NCBI GenBank assembly: GCA_947247005.1
Contig: OX365962.1
Location: 7,227,201-7,291,200 of the forward strand
Reading direction: 5' to 3'
Length of the DNA: 64,000 nt
Source: Spisula solida
Taxonomy: Eukaryota; Mollusca; Bivalvia; Venerida; Mactridae
The notes beneath the pieces were generated by a model. The model worked only from the letters and a program-made list of their open reading frames with translations, was not told the DNA's origin and made no database searches. Below, piece by piece: positions 36,240 to 48,600 of this stretch. The position numbers and the translations under genes were made by a program. The stretch's first letter is position 1; every line of letters begins with the position of its first letter.

Positions 36240-37437
36240 GAAAATAATTTGTTTATTCTGTTTTTTTTTTCATTGTATTCTTTTCGTTTTATCTATTCTA
36301 GACTTTGTAATTTAAAAGTGTTGAGAAAATGAAAAGAACTTATATGATAAAAAATAAAGACAATAAATGGATTCGAACCTGCGTACAAAAGTAGAATATC
36401 ATTCTGGTAATTCATCTAAAGGCTGATGCTCCCTTATCCTGTGTAACAAATTTTCCGGTTAATTAGATGTGAAGGTCACTGTTGTGTTTATTTACTATGG
36501 CTTTATTTAGCCCGGCCAATTTATGTTTATCCAACTATAAAATGAGAGCTTTAATTAATTTATCCTTGACTTCAACACAATTCGTATCCGTTGGATTTAA
36601 TCCTTTAATCAGATCAGGCGGTCAACCCTTTGTTGTGTCTATGACACCCAACTCCTATTTAAAGATCTAATATTCCCATCTAAACAATTTTCTAAAAAAA
36701 ATATTCCATCCTTTTTCACGTTGGCTTAAATATCCGTAATTGGAAACATCCTTATAAAATTGCTGCTGAAAAGATCTCCCTTTGTCGCTTTATTACGTGA
36801 TAAAAGTATATAGAAAACAAACAACTTAATTATTATTGATTGAGGTTTTATCACGTACTAGTGATACAGTGTATAAACGAGTACACTTCCGGTTATCGCA
36901 ATAAGGCATACACGTTATATTATATAGTCTTCCAATAAGTCATACAGTGATCGGAAATAACAGATGCTTTTGCTCAAAATAAGTCATACAAGTTGAATTG
37001 GAAAAGTGCTCCATTTGATGTACCTTAATTGCGGTATACGTTATGTGACGTCCTTTAATTTTCTGGTGTGCAGCGTCTGCGCATAGTGACTGTTTAAGAA
37101 TCTTCGTAACTAAGCAACTGTTCGATGTATTTTAAACATTTTTACAAGAGAGTATGAAAATGTTTAGAAGATTGTGATGGTATCCTTATGAGCAATAACA
37201 CGCGATTCACAGCATAATTATACGAACTTCCCGGTCAGCCCACATATAGTCTACCAATAAGTCATACAGTGATTGCCTATAGGCTGTGGGTAAGACACTG
37301 GAGATATATTTTCGGCAGCAAATCTATCACGATGGTCGGAATTACTGGTGCTTTAGCCAATACGATTTCAAAAAGGATTGTTTTAGAAAATTGTTCGGAC
37401 GGGCATTGTATACATTTTTAAAAGTAACAATATTGTA
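36240..37437. other. 3' flank of the LPMO gene
   Basis: Includes two related blocks, ACCAATAAGTCATACAGTGA at 37252 and CCAATAAGTCATACAGTGAT at 36932. A candidate minus-strand polyadenylation signal (TTTATT on plus) is near 36788, far from the stop, so it is not assigned. Confidence 0.35.
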
Positions 37438-40400
37438 TTAACCATGCGAATGTCGGGCAAACCGGTGCTGCCTCTGAGAGTGTTTGCTGCGCGCATGCGC
37501 CCTTCGCGACAAGTACACACGGCCTTTAAGTTGTGGATATCGATTTAAAAGATGTTGTGCGATAGACGTACTGTGTACAACGATGCGTCTGGGTAACCTT
37601 GATGAACGTCCGGTACTAGACGCTTTTTGAGACGATATACGCAACTTATGACGTCGTAATTGAGACTGACGCCCAGATAACCAGTTTTCGCGACTATGAC
37701 GTACTGCCGCCAAAACACTTGGATGGAAGTTTTGTCGCGTGCTTGGGAGAATATTTGACGTGTGTGGCGAACTGTGTTGATGATACATTGTCTGTGGTAC
37801 ATGTAACGGTTTTGATGACGGAACTCTCGAGCCGGTTGTCACGTGACGGTTTGGAGATGAGTTCGAAAACGAGGCAAATCTATTCGGGTTGTGTATTTGG
37901 TTAACAACGTTTGAAACGGATCCTAGTAACGTAGTCTGTGCTCCCGCTCTGTGGTCACGTGGGATTTGGTTAGCTACGGAATTAATGTTATTCAGCTGTG
38001 GATTGAGTGGATTTGTAACTCGTGAAGGAGGTGGCAACATACGAGATGAAGGTATATGCGGAATGTTCATTCCTGAATGTGGTTCTCGGTGGATGGTATT
38101 TGGTATAAACTGGTGCTCTGGACCGGTGACCGCTGAAGGTCGTGGTATGTGCATTCGTTCCGGAAGTCTTACTGGTAACCGGTTAATGAAAGAGCCCGGA
38201 TGTTGGAAGCGGGTGGAACCAGGCCCTTGCATTGGCGGGAATATGCTTCGATGTGTATCTATGGCTTGATGGTGATTCATATCTGCAAATACAGGCATTT
38301 CCGACTGCGTAAATGATGGGTTAACGTTCGCTTGAATACGTGCGTCGATGGTATTAAGCGGCGATACTGGTTCCCTATCAAACATCATGCCTTCGCGTGA
38401 TGGTGGGCGCATTCCAGTTGGCTCAAATGTCGGCTCAAATGTCGGGTCACGTGCTCCCCGGAATCGGTTCATGTTGTTGTTATTGTTGTTGTTGTTGTTG
38501 TCAGGCTGCACAAACCCTTCCCCTACTTCCGGTCCGAATGTATTAATCATTTTGTTGACATCTTCCAGTTCGTTTATTACAACTTCTGGCCCACTACCCC
38601 TATTTGAAACAACATCGACAGATTCGACGTTCCCACCTATGCTGATATCGGCGCAGTTGACGAACGTTTCTTGCATACCGCAACCCAAACAACTTTCACC
38701 AGATTCCGACCTCCCGACACTGTTGCCTGCAAGTATAATAATAATAATAAGAATGATAACAGTTATAATAATGACAACAATAATAATAATGATAATACTA
38801 ATGATAATTATTTTTATTATTATCATTATTATTGTAATTATTATTATTAGGATGATGATGATGATGATAATAATAATAATGACACCAATAATAATAATGA
38901 TAATACTAATGATAATTATTATTATTATTATTATTGTAATTATTATTAGGAGGGTGATGATGATAATAATAATAATGACAACAACAATAATAACAATGCG
39001 AATAATAATAACAGTAGAAATAAAAACTTTATTTTTGTGGTCATTATATTGTGTTTGTCATTGTTGTATGAATATGAGTATTTTTCTATAAAATCAATTC
39101 CCCATATTATCAAAATACCAGCATTTCATCTAAATTCCACGGCTTAGCTAGATCACCATATCTAAAATTGGAATGAATAAGGTCCTAACACATATTACAT
39201 AACAGTCGTTTTGTTTCTGGGGTCATTTGTAATTTATAATGAATGTAATCTAGTTTGACATTTTCATCGGTATACTTAAGACCTCGGTTTATTGCATAAA
39301 ACGTTGAAGTTCAATAACAATACATGTACAACAAAGTTTCGGGTGTAAGTTGTAATTTTGTGTTTCGTGAGAACAGTCAGTCATGAAAACGACTTTACGG
39401 CTGAGTGATTCTCACGATTTGGTAGTAATTATCATCCACCGGAACGCTGCACAAACTCATATACAGAATATACGGTTAAACCTCACCATGAGACCACCTC
39501 AAAAATAAGACCTCCTCAAAATTAAGACCGTAATTTTCAGGTCCATTTTCACTGTGTTGCTATTTTTAGCCCAATTAAAGGGCTAACCAAGGAGAGAGCT
39601 GTTTTGATACTTGTGGCACTTGTGGCCCTTTTACCCATGCATACACTATGTATTGTTGTTTGATACATATTCTATACACAGCAACCGCTCCATAGCGGAC
39701 CTCTGTAGGGCAACAACCTCTCGTTAACAACACATTAAAATGTCCCTAAGCTGATATTTAATGTAAATTTAACCTCTGCATAGCAACAACCTCTATACAA
39801 AGACCAGTATTTGCAGTTCACAAATGGTGTCGCTCTACGGAGTTTATACTGTGTAGTATATGGGTAGGACTAATAAAATATATTTTAATTAAACTAATTA
39901 AAAATGAACCAACTCAGAGGTAACTGTATCATTGATAAACAGTTTAAAAAATGTTTTTTTTTTATAAAATATAGATCATCTAAGCTAACATAAATTTTAT
40001 AAAAAAAAACACAGTTACCTGTGAACAAAATCAATATTAAAGTCCCATTATGCCTTAAATGGCTATTTTCAAAACGCAATAACTTGGCAACCTATCTGCA
40101 GAATTATGCCTTTTGAGCACTTTAGTTGAGTCCCAAAGTTGGAAAACACCATAAGATGGAAGAAAACGAAATAAAGCCTCCAGTTGGTTTGTAAACAAAA
40201 TAACGAAATGTAAACAATAAATACATATTTCAAAGTCTAAGGGGAGCAACTCTTGCCCAATTAGTATTTTGTCATCCATACATTTTACAAAATGTGATTT
40301 TTGGCATACTTTTTTGACAGATATAGCCGACATTCTGTCGTCAATCATAGTCATTTATGAAATACATCCTAATTTTTTGTATATAGTCTTTTTACTGGAC

Positions 40401-43400
40401 GTTCGAGAAAAAATATTTGGGAGAGATAATGTGACTTAAGATCGGTTGTACAATACTCCCAATGGTATAATGTTATTGAGATTTTACTGTACATTGTCGA
40501 AATAAATTTACTGATTAAGTAAACCAACCGTAACATATGTTTTAAGGTTTTACATTTGATATAGAGACGACACATATGTTACATGTATACATGTATATAT
40601 CACAAACACTAGCTCAAAATAAAATACTTGAGTTTTAAGACTAATTTCATTGTGTTGCACTTAATACCTCAATAATATGGCCACCTCAAAATTGAAAACA
40701 TGATTTAAGTCCATGCCTAATACTGTACTATTTATATATACGACTTTCTATTCGCAAATTTTAATTTGATAACAGTTGATATATTGTCTATATTTATAAA
40801 CGTATGTCTTCATAAGCGGAGAGTTCCACTAAAGCCTAGGTCCCACTGAGGAATTCCACATCGGCGATGATCTCCCGATTTCTTCCGATACCACCGATCC
40901 ATAAAAATTCCTTCCAATATCACAAACTGCCTCATGACTTCACCGAAACTTCCCCTAGACCACGAGTTACCTGTTCCTGATGTCCTGTTAGCTCATTAAT
41001 TTTAATCGGGAGAACCATGACCGCCGAGGCAAAGCCATGCTCAGTGGAACCTAGGCTTAAGACTGGGTTTTGGTGCTAACTATATAGTCTAATCTGGTTA
41101 GATAATCTGCACAGGTCTGGTTTCTCCAGGTTCCAAAACTCAAATTTGCGTTTGGAAAGTTTCAAAACAAGAATAAAAGCGGACTAGCGATGGTTAGACC
41201 ATAGTTTAACCACTGAAGGTTTTCACGGTCCCTAGTTAAGCTGTGGTCGAACCATAGTTAGCGATAAAGTCCAGCCTATATTCATAACCATGGTTGCATA
41301 TTTTCATAAGCGGAGAGCTTCACGAAGACGCTAGATGTATAATTATGATATAAACACAAATCTAAAGGGCCGGTGTTACACGATTTGCTCGCAGAAATTG
41401 ATATAATCAACGCAATAATCGTGTAATATATGCTTGTATAAAGGTCAGAATCAGGGCAATATAGCCGTACTTCATGTATATCAGGGTCGGCATACCACGT
41501 GGTAGGCGACGTAAATTTAGGCTAACACTGCAAGTAAAAATGTGTAAAGACAAAATTGTTATGTTATGTTATTTTCGGCTTGAGCGTCTCGTTATAATCG
41601 GTCAGAGAATAAAATATTTACGTTTTTTTTTAAACTTTGTGATGACATATTTTTTACTTGCGGTCTTAGCTATCATTTGCCTCACATACCACGTGGTATG
41701 TCCACACTGTATAATTTATGTTATATTCAGTGATTTGAAATTATGAGCTGGTATTTCATGTGTAGACTTCAAGTTTTAGGGATACAAAGAACACGAAATC
41801 TATTGAGTCACGCCCATCGAAAATCGTGTCTTATGACCATCATAGATTGTCAATGACCAAGTTATGAGTGTATAAGTATAACTGTCATGTCATTGATATA
41901 ATCATCTATATTTAGTTATATCGTTAACTAAGCATTGTTTTATTGTACATAGTAACGGTTGTAAACTATGGAACGCTGTTTGGGAATAGATTATGTGTAA
42001 TACTCTAGAGCGTGGGTTAAGGGGACGACGTTTGGAAATTGAATATGTTCAATAGAACTGTTTATTATTTGCTTTCAACGGATTATTGAGATTTTCAGTG
42101 AAAATAACAGTGAAAATAACAGTGAAAATAACAGTGAAATTACCACTTTGTTATTTTTACTGTTTTAGAAGCTGGTTCCAGTATCATGCAGAAAAAGAAA
42201 CGTAACGTCAACGGCGCCGGGCTTTAAAATATGCGTTACGTCATCATGACGTCATAATTCTCACGTCGTGACGTTCCAATGTCGACGTAATTTTTTTCCA
42301 ATTAAGCCAATTACGGCACATTTTAAGAGAAATTGAGGCATATAATAAACAGACCATTTGTTGATGTTTGGTGTAAGATCAATTTGATTTCACTCGTGAT
42401 CACAGTAAATCTGAATTAGAATTAGAAGGTCGTAAGTACAAAATCAATATTTTGAGAAAACAAAAAACAATGTCTGAAAACTACTCTTTACCTATGAAAA
42501 AACAACCTTTTTAAGTTTCCGTTTGGTCAACATGACCACATCCGATTTTCATGAAAAGGGTTCACATGAAGCGCCTAGAGATGCATATTTTAAATATGCA
42601 TTAGTCTTATGAGGTCGTAAGTACTACTTCTAAGCCATCGATATGGCGAGAATAAATAAATGGACCCATATATGTTTTCATTAAACTTTTATTTTACATA
42701 TTGTCTTTCAGGCTCTATTTGGTAAAGCCTCTTTTTTCATATATATACTGTGATAGAGCCTTATACTGTGAGTAAGGTCTCTGGCTTTACAAAATAAAGC
42801 CCTCTTTAAATTCATACATGTGCCGTTATATTTCAAACATACAAGCTTCATCAGTCACCAACACCATGAGGATGATAAAATCAAATAAAGGAACTAACCT
42901 GCTTTGTATGTCCACTGCAGTACACATCTGTCGCATACTATATCAGGCGGCAATATCACGTGCATTGTATGATTTCTAGGGTTGCCTTCTTGTGGGTAGA
43001 ATCTGAGATCATCGCCCATCGGAGCTTCTCGAATTCGCAACACATTCCTGACAGGTAAAGAAACACTTTATAAGCCTACTGGGAAGGTATTTACAAAGGG
43101 TCTTAATTATGTGAAAACTTAAATATTTTGACCTTAACATATATCCTAAGAAACGAAGACTTACCCATGTGATTATTGTAGCTCTTTACATAATGCTTTT
43201 AAACTATGTAAAACAAAGAACAAAATAAAACAACAGTACAAACAAGCTGCACTGAACCCCGGGCACCAGCGTGGGTCCCGCATCCATCGATATCCGTGAA
43301 CCTCTATAACATGAGCTAATTTATTGTTCAAATACCTAAATATTTACACGAGTGCCAAAGAAAACGGAACGACAGTCAACGCACAGCACAAAGCAGCAAA

Positions 43401-46400
43401 TAAGAAACGAAAAAGGATGTGAACGCATACGTTACCAGTTAGTAAGTGAGAGAAGCAATGCATTACTTACTTGAAAAAGAACTCGTTACGAACCATAAAG
43501 GGAGATAACTCTTGTATAAAATACAAGAAAGGAAGTGAGCTCATGCGTTACTTACAAGAAAGAGAGATAACTCATGCGTTACTTACAAGAAAGGGACATA
43601 ACTCATGCGTTACTTACAAGAAAGGGAGGGAACTCATGCGTTACTTACAATAACAAGAGGGAACTGATGCATTACTTGCTAGAAAGGGAGATAACTCTTG
43701 CGTAACTTGCTAGAAAGGGAGTGAGCTCATGTGTTACTTACAAGAAAGGGAGAGAACTCATTCGTTACTTACAAGAAAGGGAGAGAACTCTTGCGTTACT
43801 TACAAGAAAGGGAGAGAACTCATTCGTTACTTACAAGAAAGGGAGAGAACTCATTCGTTACTTACAAGAAAGGGAGGGAACTCATTCGTTACTTACAAGA
43901 AAGGGAGGGAACTCATTCGTTACTTACAAGAAAGGGAGGGAACTTTTGCGTTACTTACAAGAAAGGGAGAGATAGCACGCGTTACTAACATGAAAAGGAG
44001 CGAACTCATCCGTTACTTACAAGAAAGGGGGAGAAATCAGGCATTAGATAACTGGTAAGAATGTAAAAAGGGAGACAATTCAGTGTAAGATAAACTTACC
44101 TATCTAAACATGCTTGTGTGACATTCCTCTCGTTGTTGGGGCATATTTTAAACTGGAAGAAACCTTTATGGTGCGCTGTTATTGTCACGGTCACTTTAAT
44201 CTCGCCAACACCGGCTGGGTAGTGTTTAACGATAATACCAGTGTCGTAGAATCCCCCCTTGTCGTTTTCGAAAGGGCCGTTGTAGGGGTCACCGCAGACC
44301 CCGCATTTTCCGCCATTCTCCTGGAACACCTGAAAAGGTAAATACAATTGATCGTAAATGTTACGTGTATAAATGGCTGAAGAGCGCCGCATGGAAAAAG
44401 CCTCCTGTTACTATTTTTAGAATTGATTCGGTGCGTTTTAAAGCACTGGAATGTTCAAGCACCCACGGGGAAATGAACAGGATGTGCTGAAGCATAGTTG
44501 GTTCAGTCAACAGAAAGCTTATCGGTTCCCACGCTGGGCTCAATCGATTCCCTTGACTTTAGTTCCATAAGTTGATTTTGCATCATACACGAGTTACGGG
44601 GGGAAAGAGTGCAATTTATGTGTATTACAGCACTGGAAAAGAGTGCCATACTGGAAAAAGTGCCGCAATTGTAATACTGTACTGGAAAAAGTGCCGCAAT
44701 TGTAATACTGTACTGGAAAAGAGTGCAATAACTGTAATACTGTAATGAAAAGAGTGCCATAATTGTAATACTACGCTGTGTGTGGCTTGTTCACCACCAC
44801 GCCAACCTGACACACAAATAAACTATGCTACAAAACACATATAAAACAAACACTCGGTTAAAAGTATTTGATGTAAGGTTACGCCTGGTAACCTCGGATT
44901 TCAGTTATGTATATATACTAGTATAACACGGAGTAAGCCGAGCGTAATTTTCAGCTTCATTGATTTGTGATGTTAGTTACATTTTACTCCAACGTTGTAA
45001 GTATACTTTACATTATATTGTAGACACCCATCCCGACATGATTTTACGCTTAACGCTTTCTGATTTTTCATATTTCATGTTGGGTATATCATATAAAGTT
45101 ATAAAAATAAAGTTTATGGTTGATGAATTTACGGAAAATGTCGAGCTTAATCGGACATTTCCGTGATGCAACTGGATGTAAACATGATTAGGTGCTTACG
45201 GAATATGACGAGCTAAATCGGATATTTCCGTGATGCAAATAGGTGTAAACATAGGGTTAGTTTGTGCTGAATGAACGGAACAGACCGAGCTAGACCGAGG
45301 CATTTCCGTGGTGTAACCAGGAGCATTTTTTGTAGAAAAATCCGATTTTTTTTCAAGGTTTTGGTTTGTGTGATTAAGGGGAGATAATTCGTGCAGTACT
45401 AAATATATTTGCGGTAGAAAGGGACGTAATTTGTGTTGGGATAATAATAAAAAAATAATAAACAATCTTTTTAAACTTCAGTTTGGTCAACATGAAAATA
45501 GTCTCTTATGAAACGCATTGAGATGCAGATTTCAAATATGCATGAGTCCTATTCTAAGACAGTGATTTCGTCATACGGTTACTACTATTATTAGAGTGAC
45601 GCCGGGTGAACTAGCAGTTATCTGGAAATAACTAGACTGAGCGGCAAGCAATGGAGATACAACAGTACGGTTTATACGACTTTGGAATGTGTGGCCTGTG
45701 GTCCAAGCCTAGACTTCTTGCATTTTACGCAGGAGCTATATCACTTAATTATAGAGGCGGAGTTTGAAGCATCAAATGAGTAATATTAAGCTTGTGTCTT
45801 TGAGTGCCTATCCATGCAAGCTTTATTCTGTGTACGTTTTAATAGCGATTGTTTAAGCATATATTATATTGTTATTTATTATACCTCACTTTTTTCTGTA
45901 ATGCAAAAGTACCATTGCCCCAGAGAGAGACATTATGACTGTCATTGACAGTTCCAACCCATTTGACACGTGATCGACCAAAAACTGACTGTCAGGTCAT
46001 GTGACCGACCTGACATTTTTAATGTCATGCAAGGGCAAGTAACTGCGTCGATCTTAGTTCTTTGACTGTTGAAATATACAAGATTTTCTAAAAATAGACC
46101 GACAAAAGAAGACAACTAAAACAAATCTGTATTCAAAACGACGCGTTTCCTTTATTCAAATTCACCAGATTAAGAACACTGTACACAAAACAATCATGTA
46201 AAATATGTTAGACGTCATGACGTCACCAGCATTTCCGTCATAACGTCGAAACGCGACGTTACGTTTGGCGCACTTTTAAAGTTATAGATCTATACAAAAA
46301 TGGTAAAAAGCTAAGTTATAGCTTATATAGACAAGTTCTAGATAATTTCTTAAAAAAGATATATTAGTTAAAGAAATCGGTATAATGCACCAAATGAACG

Positions 46401-47650
46401 CCTACACATAAAATACAATGTGAAATTGATACACAACAATTTATGAAAGCACAGTCATGTCTAGGCCTTACTGTTTATAATTATGGTAATCATAGCAGTG
46501 AACGTTTTGCTAGACTTATCATAGTGTTCGGTATAATAAAATAAATATCAGATGCCTGCCTGCGTGACATTGATATTGTCAACCCTCGAAACAGAATGTC
46601 ACCCTCGGCTTCGCCTCGGGATGACATTCTGCCCTCGGGTTGACAATATCAATGTCACGCAGGCAGGCATCTGATATCTATATAATGTGCATGGTTACTT
46701 GATTGGTTTGTTGCGATGGTCGAGTGCCTAATGTTTTTGTACTTCGTGTAGACAGACGATGGAGCCGTACGTATGTGTTCGAATCTGACTTTAGGAACAA
46801 ACGGTTTACGAAATTGACAAAATTACCAATATTCGCTCTACTTATCGAACTACTCGAAAAGTCTTCGAAATTGACAGTTACTAATATTGCGTATAAAAGT
46901 TGTATTGTTTACGACGTGGAAATAATGGCGAATTTCATTCAGTTACTCAATTCGCTAATACATGTATATCATTTTGTATTTTATCTAGCGTAAATATTTG
47001 CCAACATAGTTCTAGAACTTTAAAATAATAAAACTTGCTAAAATGTCCGTACGCTAAACACATGTATCTGAAATTAAGTACGCGCTAATTTTTTGACACG
47101 CAAAAATATATTTATGCCGTCGGATATTTTCGAAAATTAGTATCTATAAAACAAGAGATGTGTGTAAAACACATATGTCTGCGTGGTTGTTCAATAGTCA
47201 GAAATGGTAAAGCTCACAGTGACTGACCCTGACATGTGATCTGCTGACCTCAAAATTCATAGGAGTCATCTACTGTTGATGACCAACCGCCATGTAAATT
47301 TTGATTCTTGGTCAAAGAGTTCTTGAGTTATTGAACGGAAACCATTTGATCTACGGACAGAGCGACGGACAGACATACCGACATGTACAAAGCTATATTC
47401 ACCCTCATCAAAGAGAAGGGTGGGGCAGAATAAATCAGCTTACGATAGCTGTGAAAGAAAAAATACTTACGTGAAACCCTCCACAATACAGAGCATTCCA
47501 GTCATAATTGATAGGTATCCTTGAATCCACTTTCCATGCATAACTCCTCATTGGAGGATCCACCAAGGCCCCGTGACCTGTGACGTCATCAATTGTTACC
47601 AAAAATAGTAACACCAGAGAAATCATCTTAAGCCCTGCTTCTGGCGTCAT
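37438..47650 (-). CDS. AA15-type lytic polysaccharide monooxygenase, four exons, long disordered tail
   Basis: Secreted copper enzyme that oxidatively cleaves chitin- or cellulose-like chains (family knowledge). Exons on the minus strand: 47650-47471, 44329-44100, 43047-42899 and 38726-37438 (stop TAA). Junctions are GT-AG with donors GTAAGT, GTAAGT and GTTAGT, and phases 0, 2 and 1 fit, giving 615 residues. Signal peptide is residues 1-25; cleavage after Gly25 exposes His26 in HGALVDPP, the copper-brace N-terminal His. The second brace His is probably His114 in AHHKGFF (mature residue 89). Family landmarks are YCGGF (55-59), GGKCGVCGD (66-74), CVLQWTYKAGN (178-188) and GCGMQETFVNCADI (201-214), where Phe208 is probably the axial aromatic. 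Residues about 217-615 form a Pro/Ser/Asn/His/Arg-rich tail with a nine-Asn run and a basic end RFARHSHG. The start could instead be Met9 (47626). Substrate cannot be read from the sequence; a cuticle, periostracum or shell-chitin role is conjecture. Confidence 0.9.
38460..38500 (-). repeat. Coding (AAC/AAT)n tract in LPMO exon 4
   Basis: TTGTTGTTATTGTTGTTGTT on the plus strand encodes the nine-Asn run on the minus strand. Length variation would change the tail by whole Asn residues. Confidence 0.8.
38731..39015 (+). repeat. ATA/ATG trinucleotide microsatellite beside the exon 4 acceptor
   Basis: Imperfect ATAATA, ATGATG and ATTATT runs, including two ATTATTATTATTATT arms opposite each other. 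It starts 5 bp from the LPMO exon 4 boundary and so overlaps the polypyrimidine/branch region of that acceptor. Confidence 0.8.
39476..39850 (+). repeat. Fragment of repeats related to pogo-like ends
   Basis: Contains AACCTCACCATGAGACCACC, AGCGGACCTCTGTAGGGCAA and CATAGCAACAACCTCTATAC, words reminiscent of the 32376 element's subterminal repeats. Ends are not defined. Located in LPMO intron-side sequence downstream of 38727. Confidence 0.35.
39912..40025. repeat. hAT-like palindromic MITE, diverged copy
   Basis: AGGTAACTGTATCATTGATA at the left and ACAGTTACCTGTG at the right. It directly precedes a TTAA family 1 MITE. Confidence 0.65.
40037..40439 (+). repeat. TTAA MITE family 1, copy
   Basis: About 400 bp, starting TTAAAGTCCCATTATGCC and ending in ATAATGTGACTTAA. 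Same internal order as the copies at 33969 and 53524. It directly follows the hAT-like palindrome at 39912-40025. Confidence 0.8.
40832..41058. repeat. MITE with 19-bp inverted ends in LPMO intron 3
   Basis: AAGCCTAGGTCCCACTGAG at the left and the inverse CTCAGTGGAACCTAGGCTT at the right, 227 bp in all. The following 240 bp (ACCATAGTTTAACC / ACCATAGTTAGCG words) have relatives near 51380-51440. Confidence 0.65.
41484..41705. repeat. Fold-back MITE with CACGTG ends in LPMO intron 3
   Basis: CATACCACGTGGTAGGCGAC at the left and CATACCACGTGGTATG at the right, with matching inner TGCAAGTAAAAATGTG / ATTTTTTACTTGCGG. The 90-codon frame across it (41474-41746) is therefore probably not a gene. Confidence 0.55.
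42060..42410 (-). repeat. Family 6 element, reverse copy in LPMO intron 3
   Basis: Reverse-complement order: tandem AACAGTGAAAAT units, TTACGTCATCATGACGTCAT, the conserved AATTAAGCCAATTACGGCAC, then half of the TTGTTGATGTTTGGTGTAAG palindrome. Confidence 0.65.
42414..42647 (-). repeat. Family 2 fold-back MITE, reverse copy in LPMO intron 3
   Basis: Reverse orientation: TTAGAATTAGAAGGTCGTAA, then the shared interior, ending GTAAGTACTACTTCTAAGCC. It lies in the third intron of the LPMO gene and abuts the family 6 element at 42060-42410. Confidence 0.65.
43465..44045 (-). repeat. 31-bp minisatellite with GTAAGT units in LPMO intron 2
   Basis: On the minus strand the unit is GTAAGTAACG..TGAGTT plus CTCTCCCTTTCTT, about 18 units. 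Fourteen units keep GTAAGT exactly; others read GCAAGT or GTTAGT. It lies 55 bp after the true exon 2 donor (44099, GTAAGT). As 31 is not a multiple of three, all three plus-strand frames are open; these are artefacts. Confidence 0.9.
44625..44780 (+). repeat. 31-bp minisatellite in LPMO intron 1
   Basis: About four units of ACTGGAAAAAGTGCCGCAAT plus TGTAATACTGT, diverged. Confidence 0.75.
45465..45562 (+). repeat. Family 2 MITE fragment
   Basis: Carries only the middle (CTTCAGTTTGGTCAACATGA, ATGCATGAGTCCTATTCTAA). Located in LPMO intron 1. Confidence 0.5.
46546..46677. repeat. 132-bp hairpin in LPMO intron 1
   Basis: A near-perfect arm of about 60 bases (ATCAGATGCCTGCCTGCGTG...) around GGCTTCGCC. 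It could interfere with replication or fold in the intron RNA. Confidence 0.65.
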
Positions 47651-47699
47651 GACAACCGAATGTGTGTTTAAAAACAAAAATAAATGAAATTATTTTCCC

Positions 47700-48600
47700 G
47701 AACTGATACCAAACTGTAAGGAATTGTTTTTATATATTTTCGGCTATTAAATCGTCACAGGAATTTGATAAGATGAAAACACTATATCAACCGAGATTTG
47801 AAGTTTAAGCAATGATGCAATGCACACAAGGAATAATTTTTACGGTTGCAGGCCTAACTTTTGGAAACGAATCACGAACTATACTAGTGTGGATTTCACA
47901 AACTATAATGAGGACACGTTCTTCACATGTTCTGTATTTATACGTATTCGTACGAAGTGACAGATTCACGCAGTGGGTGAGTCACGGTCCATCACGTGAC
48001 GGATAACGTCGCGTTGTTTCGTTACGTTACGTTAATTGGTTAAGCAGCTATATCTGCTCCACTGGTATCAACTATCAATCGTGTTAAATACGTCAAACGT
48101 GTATCAATCACAGCGTTAATTAATGAGTTTGTATACACTATCTATTGTAAGATATATGTTTTCGAGGTTGTTAAATTTTTGTTGATTTCTTGATCGAGTT
48201 CAACCACGAAATCTAACCCCACACGATTAATCGACCTCCAAATTACGTAACAAAAAGTCCCCTTCTTATATTTTGGAATTACACGAGTATTACACCACAC
48301 GAAATTTAAATTTTACCGAATCCACGAAATTTATTGCTTACGAAAATAAGTAACTTTACATTACTGTACAGAGAACGATCTAAAAATAGCCTATTCTTCC
48401 CATGTCAACTGCGTAATTTTATCTAAAATATTGTCTGATTTATTTAAGCATAACAGACAAACAGTACCATAAGGAGTGGGATGCACTTAGTTTCCAACAA
48501 AAACAACACATTAGTGTTCCAGTATTGAAAACTTTCTTCGGTACAAAAGGTCGGCGGGGACATTTCAATGTCAAAAAGTTCACGAATTCTCCAGTTCATT
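47700..48600. other. Upstream of the LPMO gene
   Basis: No 5' UTR exon or core promoter could be assigned. GTTACGTTACGTTA occurs at 48022. Confidence 0.35.

Larger units (their letters stand above)
44830..47430. other. LPMO intron 1 remainder
   Basis: Contains the hairpin at 46546, a family 2 fragment at 45465, three ATTTCCGTGATGCAA-type tandem pieces at 45140-45310 and the dispersed repeat at 47160-47410. The 96-codon frame at 46703 has no support as a gene. Confidence 0.5.

Noticed and set aside
38348..39091. 247-codon plus-strand frame ending in Ile/Met runs
   Set aside because: Antisense of LPMO exon 4 plus the ATA/ATG microsatellite.
41474..41746. 90-codon frame with hydrophobic end
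   Set aside because: Coincides with a fold-back MITE with CACGTG ends.
43471..44058. Overlapping frames in all three plus-strand phases
   Set aside because: 31-bp minisatellite in the LPMO intron; identical peptide content in each phase.
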